NCBI RefSeq assembly: GCF_027244095.1
Contig: NC_069669.1
Coordinates: 22,037,501 to 22,101,500 of the forward strand
From: Hemicordylus capensis
Taxonomy: Eukaryota > Chordata > Lepidosauria > Squamata > Cordylidae
Length of the DNA: 64,000 nucleotides
Reading direction: 5' to 3'
Shown piece after piece: positions 48,093 through 59,400 of the stretch (within the stretch, counting starts at the first letter, position 1; each line of letters begins with the position of its first letter). The position numbers were made by a program, and so were the translations under genes. The notes beneath the pieces were generated by a model. The model ran no database searches, was not told the DNA's origin, and saw nothing but the letters and a program-made list of their open reading frames with translations.

Positions 48093-51000
48093 CTGCCAAG
48101 CAAAACAGAGGGAGGTTTGGTTTTCAGCAGGATTAAAATAGCAGGAGGGAGAAGAGGGAGCAAGGCCTAGTGGATAAAGCCGGGAGGCACACTTTGGGGC
48201 CCTCCAGCTGTCACTGGACCACAACGCCCATCATCTCCAGCCACAGTGGCCAAGAGTCAAGTACCATGGGAGTTGTACTCCTCCAGCATCTTCTGCAGGA
48301 TGGCCAGTGTTGTGCAGTCCTGGGAGGAAGGCTTGGGGAGTCACAGGGGATGCGAACAGATGTACCCAGGAGGAGGGGCAGGTGTGGGTGTTTCTGCAGC
48401 AGGGGGAAGTCTGCTCCCCCCCGCCCCAGCCTTCACTTCTCCAAGGGTACAAATGTGGATGTGTCGTTTCCGGACTGGATCCGGATTGCCTCTTCTGGGT
48501 CACAACACCCCTTCTCTCTCGCTGCAAGCAGGCTGTTTCTCCTCTGCCATCCTTCAGCAGCCATGATTTTAAAATAGGTTTTTGGCTTGGTCTTTTGTTT
48601 TGCTCTTGAAAAATTGCCCCAAGGCAGACAGGGATGCAAGGTTAGGGGGCAGGGGTGGCTTCACAACGGCCACAAAACCCAGCCAATCAGTACTCTGCAG
48701 ATCTAGCCCCGCCCCCCAAGTCCATGAGCCAGCTGGGGTGGTGGGCACCATCCGCGGGCATGAGTGCTCATTGTGATGTCTGACAAGGTCCACTGCACCC
48801 CTGGAGAGGGCAAAGAGGTGAGAGCAAGGCGTTCACCATCAGCCTGCAGCCGCCATGTTTGCAATTGTGGTTTTGGAAGCTTTTAAGAGTGGAGGCACAA
48901 AGCGCCAGCCAGTACCGACGACAAAGACTACAGAGCACTTTGTGCACTGCAACTGCAAGGACCCCCGACATGACATCCAGCCCCGCAAGAAAGAACGCCT
49001 TACCTCGTTTCGGGTGATCAGCGGCGTGATTTCGACAAATGGCCTCATTATCTGGTGCAAATATTCCCCTAGTACAGCTGTACAAAAGGAAAATAAGATC
49101 ACCCTTTGAAAGACGGCAACGTGAAGGCGTCGGCCGTGTCGGCTGAAAGGCTGTATTTCTTGAGGTGGACGTCTAACAAAGCAGTCGTTGTTTTGCAGAG
49201 GGAAGAGCTGCAGTCAAAACTACTAGCCAGCAAGAGGGCTGCTCTTTGCATTAAGAAGATGAGGAGCCGCTAAGCTCATCCACGTCGGCCATTTGGGCTG
49301 AGCAGGAGGCCGGGTGAGCCACTAGGGGTGTGCGGACCAGCTCGGCTCGATCCAGGTTCGACCACAAACCGGCCTGGTTTGACTGGTTTGAGCTCAAGCC
49401 GAACTGGCCCTCCAAAAAGTGGGGCCGGTCTGGATTCGAGCCGAACTGGGCCTGGCTTGGATCGAACCAGTGTGGCCCAGTCCAGGATGCTTGAAAAGGG
49501 GAAGCCGGTAATGACTCCCCTTTACAAGTATGGGGGGAACCTTGAGAGGTTGGAAAAGGGTGGGCGGGAGCCATGGCGGCATCGCTTCTTGGAAGTAGCA
49601 GGCTGGCGGCAGCTCCCCTAAGCCCCACCGGTGCTCCCCCCCCATCAGCACGGGTTGGCGGGGGCCCGGTTTGGGCTTCTGCTCAAGCATGGATGCCATT
49701 AGCGTGACCTCCACGCATGCACAGAAGCGATTTGCATCACCATGTTTGTGGTGACGATTGTGGGGATGCAAATGGCCTCTGCACATGTGCGGAGGTCACT
49801 CTAAAGTGTAGCGGCCCAAATCGGGCCGTGTTGATGGGGGGAGCTCTGGCGGGGCTTAGAGGAGCCCCCACCAGCCCACAGCTGTGCCGCTGCATCAGGT
49901 GACGTCCTGCCCGCCCCACTGCCCACCCCATTTCCAACCTCTTAGGGAGGGTTCCCCTGATGCTCGTGAAGGGAAATCGGATTCCCCTTTGCAAGCATCG
50001 GATTCTTACCGGGTTCCCCTTTGCAAGCATCCCAAACCGGGCTGCACCGGTTCGATCCGGTTCTAGGGCAAGAATCAAACTCGCTCGCGGACCTCGCGGT
50101 TTGGTTTGAGTCCCGTTCGAACTCGAACCAAACTGCCAGGAGCGGTTCTGTGCACCCCCCTAGCAGCTGTGAGCCCAACTCGTCCATGGAAAGCCCTCCA
50201 GAGGTGCCTAAGCCTTCCCAGATGCTTTGCATTGCTGGCAGACTGGAAGAAGTTTCATGGTAGCAGCAGCTGCCCTCTCATTGGTCAGGAAGGAGCAGGA
50301 TGTGGATGCAACCCTGCTAAAGCTCTGCTCCCGCCTCAGGACCACAGAGTGTGCTTTACGGGCTAAAGTGTCCATTGAGGGCAGCCGCTGTAGCCACAGC
50401 ACTCTATGGTTTCCATGCTGGGGAGGGTGTGCTGGGTGCTGTTTGGCTGGGCAGAAGAGCCACCAGGGCTGAAGAATCAGGAGGGCTCTCCTCTCCTCCG
50501 CCCTCAGTTAGCAGCTGGGTCCAAAAGCTGGCTAGCCCTGCCAGGAGCAATCTGGGCTGGAGGGAAACACCTGAGTTCTGACAATCGTGCACATCTGGAT
50601 AGCCCAGCTCCTCTGCACCTGCAGGCTTGCATGCAGAAGGTTCCAAGTTCCCTCCCTGGCAGTAGCATCTCCGGGATTGGGCTGGGATTGCCTGCAACCT
50701 TGGAGAAGCTGCTGCCAGTCTGGGAAGACAATCCTGAGCAGGATGGACCAAGGATCTGACTCGGTAGGAGGCCGCTGCCTCCATTCTCCTGATTTTAACG
50801 GTCTACTTACAGGCCTTTGTGCCAAGGGCTTCCAGCGTGGCAGGGGGCAGCATTGCATCAGAACCCAGCAAGTGCAGTACAGAATCAAGTAAAAGAGCTC
50901 ACCTGTCAGATAAGCTCCAAAAATAGGGACACGGATCCTTGGTTTCCTGAAACCTAACCTTTCAAACTGAAAGAGAAATTAAAATGCCAACTATGAAGAG

Positions 51001-53419
51001 CGCTGAATGACCGTTGACTTCCTTTCTCAAGTCCATGCTTGAAAATATTGACTGATCCAGAGTTTTGTATCATAGAAATATTAATTTGGATTATCACATT
51101 AAGCATTACACAAATTATTGTATATTTAACTGCTGTGGCAGGGCAGGGGGAGAACCCAAATACAAATTGCCGCCAATTAAAGAAATGGCCTTCTTTAAAA
51201 CAAAAAATGTCATTGGCTGGTCTTTGAAAAACCCTCCCCTTTTGACCTGTTTGAAAAGAAAAAAAAGGGACTCACAACCTTGAGCTCCCCGGATATGGTT
51301 AGACTACAAGTCCCATCATCCCCAGCCACATGACAAGACCCCTGTGAAAGCTACCCTAGTGCAGGCCTTGACAAACTTCCTTGGAACCTAGGAGCCAGCC
51401 CAAACATACAGAAGCCAGACAACCAACACTTGAGAAAATTACTGGACTTAGTGGCAGACACTGTGAAGTGGAAGGATAAATGGGCTTCTCTTTATCCCCT
51501 TTACAATAGATTATTTGGAACAGAAGCAGGGCTGCTGGGGACACAGCAAGGTTTTATTAAATAACTCTGCCTCTGAATATCCTGGTCGAGGTGTGATGGT
51601 TAAATTTCTAGACACTGTGGCTCCCTGGTGCCTGGGATTGGTCAAACCCGGCCCTCTGGTACCCCTGCCCATCTATTGGCCTGCCAAGGGCTGTGGCATC
51701 CATTCAAAGCCGGAAAACATCCAGGTCTGAAGCCATCAAAATGGCACGTGGAACTCACCAGATGGGCCAGCTGCAAAAGCCCAGCAGAGCATCTCAAATC
51801 TCTGTTACTAAAGGGCAGCTAAAAAAATCTTGGGCCTGTCCACGTGACCAAAAGCTGGGGAGAAGCATCCAGCCAGGCTCACTCCCAAGAAACGAGTCGT
51901 TTCCGTATCTCGATTTGGGCCGACACGTGGAAACAATCACGTGTTGGCCCAAATCAAGGTACGAAAATGGGAAAGCGCTCGTGTGCTGGCCACAATCTGC
52001 AGAGGAGGGTGTGGGACGTGCTTCTCCTCCACCCTCGATATAGTGCTGGGATACACGATGTGGGTTGGCCTCCACTATCCCCCAGCACGGACAGCAGACG
52101 GCCTCTTCCCTCTTCCGGTAATTCATTTGTTACTTGAAACACAAATGCCTAGAAGGCACTCCAGTGGCGAGGAGGCCATGTCACTGACACTGCCATCAAC
52201 AGCTCTTGTACTTACGAGTGGAGCTAGCCATTCAAAAAGGTTGACTTTTTCACCATCATTGATAAAATACGCCTGGCCAGCCTGGAAAGGATGCAGAGGA
52301 AAGGCAGGTTAGGAAGGCAGCTGGTGTGTCCTGCACACGAAATGACACCGTGGCATCTCTGTGTCAATCACTTCCGTGACGCTACAAGCAACTGATATGA
52401 CGGGGATACCACATGAGAGCCAGTGTGGTGTAGTGGTTAGAGTGCTGGACTAGGGCCAGGGAGACCCAAATTCAAATCCTTGTTCAGCCATGAAACCCAC
52501 TGAGTGACTCTGGGCCAGTCATTTCTCTCTCAGCCTAACCTACCTTACAGGGTTGTTGTGGGGATGAACATAACTATGTACACCACTCTGGGCTCCGTGG
52601 AGGAAGAGCAGGCGATACATGTAGAAATGAAAAAAAATTAAAAATACAGAGCAACAGAGGAGTACTTGCTTCTGTCAATGGCCACCTTGTGATCAATCAA
52701 ACACGTTTCCCAAAAAAAGAAAAAGAAAGAAAGTACTTTGGATGCCTATTCAAGATTCAGTTTCACGTTGTGCATATCACACTATGGGTTTAGCCATAAT
52801 TCTTCTTCAGAGAGTTGCAGTTCTGCCTGGGGTCTTGGCATCCCTAATGGAGGATTCTCAACCCCCTCAGCAACCTATAATTCCCAGGGACCACAAATGT
52901 CTGTAGCCAGGTCGGGGTGGGGTGTGTGTGGGGAGGATGGAGCGTAGGTAGGAGGGTCCCTGGGCAGCTGTTTCCACAGCTGGAGCTCAACCCAGTCTGA
53001 AAGGGGATATCTATCCTGACGGGTTTTCGCTTCAGCCAGGGAGCTCATCCTGACAGCAGTGTCCATACAAGCTGCCCACCAGAGCTCCAAGTCAGGGCTG
53101 CACAATTCTGGCCTGCCGACCTGCAGATGCAGGACTACAGCTCCCTTCATCCCTGACTCTTGGTCACTGTGGCTGGGGAATGTTGGCGGTTACATAAGAA
53201 CATAGGAACATAAGAACAGCCCTGCTGGATCAGGCCCAAGGAGGCCCATTTAGTCCAGCATCCTGTTTCGCACAGTGGCCCACCAGATGCCGCTGGAAGC
53301 CACAGGCAGGAGTTGAGGACATGCCCTCTCTCCTGCTGTTGCTCCCCTGCAACTGGTACTCAGAAGCATCCTGCCTCTGAGTTGGGAGAGAGTTGTTGTC
53401 CTTTTATCTTGCATGTCCT

Positions 53420-53469
<50 letters not shown>

Positions 53470-56400
53470 CAGCAGGCATTGCAAAGGACCTTGCATGCAG
53501 CAAATATACAAACACCAATTTCCAGCATTCAGGGTAATCGAGTTATTGCTGTGGGGTGGTGATGGAGAAGGCAATATTCCGTTATTTACTGTGACCTGCC
53601 CAGCGCTGTTAGATGGGGCCTCATAAAAGTGTAATAAATACATAAAGACAATTGCCAAAAATTACAAGAGAGAAATGTACAACCAGGCTCTTTGTGAAGG
53701 AAGGATGCAAGACCGCCCTGTAAACCGGGATGCAAGACCGCCCTGTAAACCAATTGTAAACCACCCTGAGCCATTTTGGAAGGGCGGTATACAAATCCAA
53801 TCAATAAATAAGCCGGAGGGTGACTCACGGCGATGTAGTTCTTTTCAGGTGTGAGAGCATCAGCAGCGAGGATATGCGCCTGCACAAGGTTTTTGACATG
53901 AACCCAGGTCATCAGGTTTTTAGGATCCCCAATCCTGGTAAGGAACAGCCCCCGTTCTGTATTCAACTGTTGGAAGATAAGAGAGAGGAAGAAAAAATCA
54001 CAAATGTGCCTGGACTTGGGGCCAGAGGAGAGGATCCCAAGAAGGAAAGACCGTAGCTCCACAGCACAGCCTCGGCTTGGCATGCAGAAGGTCCCCGGTT
54101 TAATCCCTGGCAGCATCTCCAGGAAGGGCTGGGAGAGATCCTTAGCTGATTTCCTCACCAATGGTCTGATTCGGTACAAGGCAGGTGCCTAGATAAGCAG
54201 GGCCTTACAGCTTGCAAGTCATCCTAAGTGGGTATAAGGCAGTTTCATTTCCCGTCTTCTAAAGCAGAGCCCGAACTCAGTGGAAGAGCATCTTCTGCTT
54301 TGCATGCAGGAAGTTCCAGGTTCATAAGAACATCAGGACAGCCCTGCTGGGTCAGGCCCAGGAAGGCCCATCTAGTCCAGCATCCTGTTTCACACAGTGG
54401 CCCACCAGATGCCTCTGGGGAGCCCACAGGCAAGAGGTCTGGGCATGCCCTCTCTCCTGCTGCTCTTGCTCCCCTGCAACTGGAATTGAGCGGCACCTTG
54501 CCTCTGAGGCTGGAGGTGGCCCACAGCCACCAGACTAGTAGCCACTGACAGACCTGTCCTCCATGAATTTGTCTATTAGAACAGCCCTGCTGCTGCCATC
54601 TCCAGAGCATTTTTCACACAGGGCTTTTAGCTCACATCTCTTCTGGCTGTGCTGTGCGTTCACGTATTGGTCAGATTTACCCCGAAACCCCTGTGAGCTA
54701 TTGGGGAGCACTTCACACACGATTTGGGGTTTTCACTGCACATTAGAATGTAGCCTGATTTATATCCGGGGTTTAAAAAAAACAACCCACTTTTTGCGTA
54801 GGTTTTTGGGCAACTTCAAACTCACAGTAAAGCCTGCTGTGTGAAAAATGCCCAGCGAAGACCCCCATTTGAAACCCTGGAGAGGTGCTGCCAGTCAGAG
54901 AAGAAGAAAACTGAGCTGGATGGACCGAGGGGCTGACTCAGTGTAACGCAGCTTTCTATGTGATACGGGGGGGGGGGGCGGGGTCCTGGGAATGGATTTC
55001 CAAACTTTGTAAGAAGTTTAGCTGCAGGGCCATCTGACTGCAATTGGGGCAGTGGACCTGGGGGAAGGGGGGGGGTCCACTCACTCCCGTCTCCAAGCCA
55101 GGTTTTGGATCTAAAGTGTTCTGCCAAAGTTGCTCTTAGTCCTGTTGGAGGAGGAAGACATACAGGCCCAGTCCATTTCTCTGCAGGGGTGACCCTAGAA
55201 GCTCCCACCCCCCCCCAAAAGAGCAAAGAGGCTCCTTTGAAAAGTAGTGATTCTCTTAGATTTAGCAGGGGGAGAGCAACTGGCCCCCTCCATCCCCAGC
55301 ACAGCATCCCTCCAGTGGCTGTTGCTGGGGTCTATCTTATATTTCGTTTTCAGATTGTGAGCCCTTTGCGGGACTGGGAGCCATGTCTACTGATTTATTT
55401 AATGTATTTATTTATATCTATGTAAACTGCTTTGGGGACTTTTGCTGAAAAGGGGTATATAAATATCCGTGGTATTTGTATTCACCATATTATTCATTCA
55501 TTCATTCATTCATTCAATTTCTATACTGCCCCTCCAAAAATAGCTCTGGGCGGTTTACACAGAGAAAGAATAAATAAATAAATAAATAAATAAGATTTAT
55601 TTATTTATTTATTTATTTATTATTTGGGGCCAGGCCCAGAATGCTGCCTTGCTCCACATCCCTCCTCCTATCTTGATTTTTGCAGGCACATCATGGCTGC
55701 CGTTTGAGGGGGAAGGGGGTGATGGCGCTCCTACCCTGCCCGGCTCCCCCTCCTCTAACCCTGTTTTGGGCCATGAGAACAGCCCTGTAGGATAACGTGT
55801 GGAGCGAGTCACATACGTACTGCCAGTCGAGGCAAATGTCTTTGTTCTTCTGGCCCGTAGATGCCAGGCGGGCGAAGAGCACACGTATACAGCCTGCCAC
55901 CTCCTACAGAACAGGACAGAAGAGAACCAGCAAGCGGCTGTTCCTATGTCTGCATAGGTGAAAACAATCCTTATGCTATACCCATGAGGACTAGCATCTT
56001 TTTAAAAGGCAGGAACATAAGATTCCTTCTGATTTTATCAAGGATGGTGGAGAAAAGGACATTACATTCAGGGTAATATCCCTGCTACTTGAACAGTAAT
56101 AATTCTTTTTTTCACAGTGAAAGTCCTGAGAAATTTCAAGTAAATATGGGGGACACTCCCAAATGTTGGGGAGCCATGTTGGTGGTTCGCTGGGAAGGAG
56201 CTTTAGGAGCGACCAATTACTGACTCCATTCCCTTCCCTTTCCTCAATTGACTGAAATCAATTGAAGAATCCACAAAATCCAGGATGCCGCTGAATTATG
56301 TTAGCTGAAGAAGCAATAAATCATTCTTTAGGACTACAGTACAGTAAAGTTACCAGAAAAGTACCTGCGAGGGATGTTCCGTTAGCTGCCAGGACCATTT

Positions 56401-59400
56401 GCTCTGCTATGGTTTTGGTTTTGGAATATTCATTAACTTGCTAAAGAGAAAATGCAGAATGGAAATGTTTGCTTAAAGAAAGGGTGATAACCCTCAGGAA
56501 ACTGACAGTGCAAGAATGACCTGTTTTTCATCTCCAGGAAACTGGAGACATTGCCAGAAATCACCACAAACATTTATCCCCTGACATGTGCCAACCGCCA
56601 AAATTGGGGGGCCTGGCCCAGTTTTCAACACTGGTTGGGTTTGGGCAACTCCCCAGCCGGGAAGGAGTTTCACGATTGTAGAATCGTCACAAAGAATGCC
56701 TCTCCATGTCTGTTAGGGTTGCCAGCCCCGCCCCAGGATTGGCCTGCATTCTCCAGAAACAAGTACTGCAAAGCAGGAGAGCGATCCAAGGGGGCCACCG
56801 CTGAAAAGGACCCGTCTTAAAGGGCACACACACCCCCAGCACTGAGAAAAGCACCGTACTGTGCAGAGTTAAGCGCAGAGGGAAATGGCTCTCACATTGA
56901 AGGTTTTTTTTTTTTTTTTTGGCCAAAGTGGCTCCCACTTAAAAAACAGTAACATTCAGAGATCTAAAGCAATGACCAAGATAAAATGTTTCTCCTCCCT
57001 TTGTTTAGTTTTGCTTTCTTTCCACCTGCCCCACCCCACCTGTGTTGATGGCACCCAACGCTCAAAGGGGGAAAGTCCAAATACCTTGTCTAGGGGGAAA
57101 TAGGGCACACTCTCTTCATCCCCGTCAATAATGGGTTGCCCTGAAAATACCACATTGATTGAGCTGGTGTAGATCAGCCTGGGGACATTCTGTTGCTTGC
57201 AGACTGCAGAGAGATGAACAAGTCAAACAAAATCATACATACATACATACATACGTGTGTGTGTGTGTATATCTATCTATCTCCTCTGTTTCCGAAAGAG
57301 ATGGAAATATTATGCTACCGAGGGATGCATAACTGGAGCACCTGCAGGTGAGGGAGAGGTACTGGAAGAGTCCAGGTAACCCACAGATATGATCTTTTCA
57401 CAAAAACATGAAGGAAAAACCCTAAGGGGCCAACACCCTGCCACACACAAAAAGCCCCAATGTAACTCAATGGGGCGGAATGTTCACAAACTCAGAAGGT
57501 ACTTAACAACCAACTGCAAGATCTCCCCCTGACTGAATGGGGCCATAGCTCTGGGGGAGCTACTGCCAGTCAGTGTAGGCAGCAACGAGCTAGCTGGACC
57601 AATGGTCTGACTCAGGATACGGCAGCTTCCCATGTAAGCAGTGCCTTAGAGGTTGCAAGTCACCCAAAGTGGGCAGGATAGAAATACATCAAAGGAACAG
57701 ACAGCTTAAATAGATAAACACGCTCTCCCTGCCATTCAAGAACCCCATTCAGCCCACGTGCCTCTGAAATAAGGCACTGACGTGGTACGCACCTTCAATG
57801 ACTACGCTGGTCCCGCCGACGTTGACAGACGCGATGCGTTTCCTGCGCAGCTTAGAAAAGCAGAGAGAGGCTTAATTTCGCACCCCCTGCTTCCAGCCAA
57901 GCACAAGGGCCTGGCTCATTTCATCTGGGTTGTCTGCAGAGAGTCCAGGCTGCATCCTAAGCTAAAAGGCAGGCAGGCCGGAGACTTGCGGATTTCCTTC
58001 TCATTTCTATTGGGATGAATACGAAAGAGACAAGATGCCCTTCAACGGCCAAGGCTGGCCCACTCAGAGGACTACTGCTCCTGGCGGGCATCCAGTCTGG
58101 AGGACGACCCAGGTTTAGACTGGGGGCTGTGGGGAGACCAGTCAAGACTATCTGACCGGGAAGACCCAGCCATGACAAGCCACTGGTCCCCAAGGGGCAG
58201 GTTCTGCAACTGCACCGCAGCGGGGTAGCCATGAGTGGGGGTGCAGGGTGGACAAATGTCCCCTAGCTGCCAGGGGGCTGCCTAGGGTACCTCCTCTTCC
58301 ACCCCGGCATCCAGCCGGTGAGAAGCACTCCCTGGCTAGGAGAGGCTGTGTGTCTGTGCCTGATGCTGGCCACACCCTTTTATTTTATTTTATTTTATTT
58401 TATTTTATTTTATTTTATTTTACATATGTATATACCGCCCAAAACTCACGTCTCTGGGCAGTTTGCCATAAAGCAACACAGATTAAAACAAAATCAAAAC
58501 ATTAAAACAATTTAAAATCCCAAAACAACATTACATTCTATGCGTCTAAAAGTCTGGATGAATACATGCGTCTTGACAGCCTTTTAAACAGTGGCTCTTA
58601 TTGCAGCAAGGAGCACATTCCAAAGCCTTGCATCAGCAATGGAGAAGGCCTGCCCCACAAGTAGCCGCCAGGCGAGCTGGTGGCAAATGCAGACGGACCT
58701 CCCTGGATGATCTCCATGGGCAGCACGGCTAATAATGAAAAAGGTGTTCTCTTAAATGGCATGCTGACATGTTGCACTGGCGGGGGGGGGGGGGGGCGGG
58801 GGGTTGGATGGCCAGGGTCCGGTAACCTGGTCCCAAGCCATTTAGGGCTTTAAAGGTTAGGGTCACCACTTTGAATTGGGTCCAGAAACGAACTGGGAGC
58901 CAGCACAGCTGACGAAGCATTGTTAAGAATTGTGCGGGGTCTCCAACCACCTAATGTCCACCTAATGCCAGAACTCAAGACCAAAGTACAAAGCTCACCT
59001 GTTCTATGCCCGTCATGCCATACGCCGCGGCGTGAATGACACAGTCCGCCCCTTCACAGGCTGTGTAGAAGTCTTCGTAATGCCTCACGTCTGCCTGCAA
59101 CACAGGTAGGCAGCCCTGAAGCCTCCCAAGGAGACATCGTCAAGCAGTAGCACAGCTCCCTTTACGGGGAGACTGTGCATGAAGCAAAAGGAGGAACCTG
59201 CAGGGCTGGAAATAAAGGAGCTTTACCTGAATCCAATATTAGGGTTTTCCAAGTTGTTTGATGTTAGAAATGGGGCGGGGGGGGGGGAGAGTTCGTCTTA
59301 AATTCAGAGTCCTCGTCCTTTTGGGTCAATACAGGTACAACCTGTATTAAACCTGTATTTTCGAAGGGGATCATCTTTGTAGCAGATTAAAACCTTCGTC

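Noticed and set aside
57840-57850. GCGCAG as the acceptor of SDR42E2 coding exon 3
   Set aside because: It would leave one extra base and break the frame. TTTTCTAAG further upstream keeps frame and has the pyrimidine tract.
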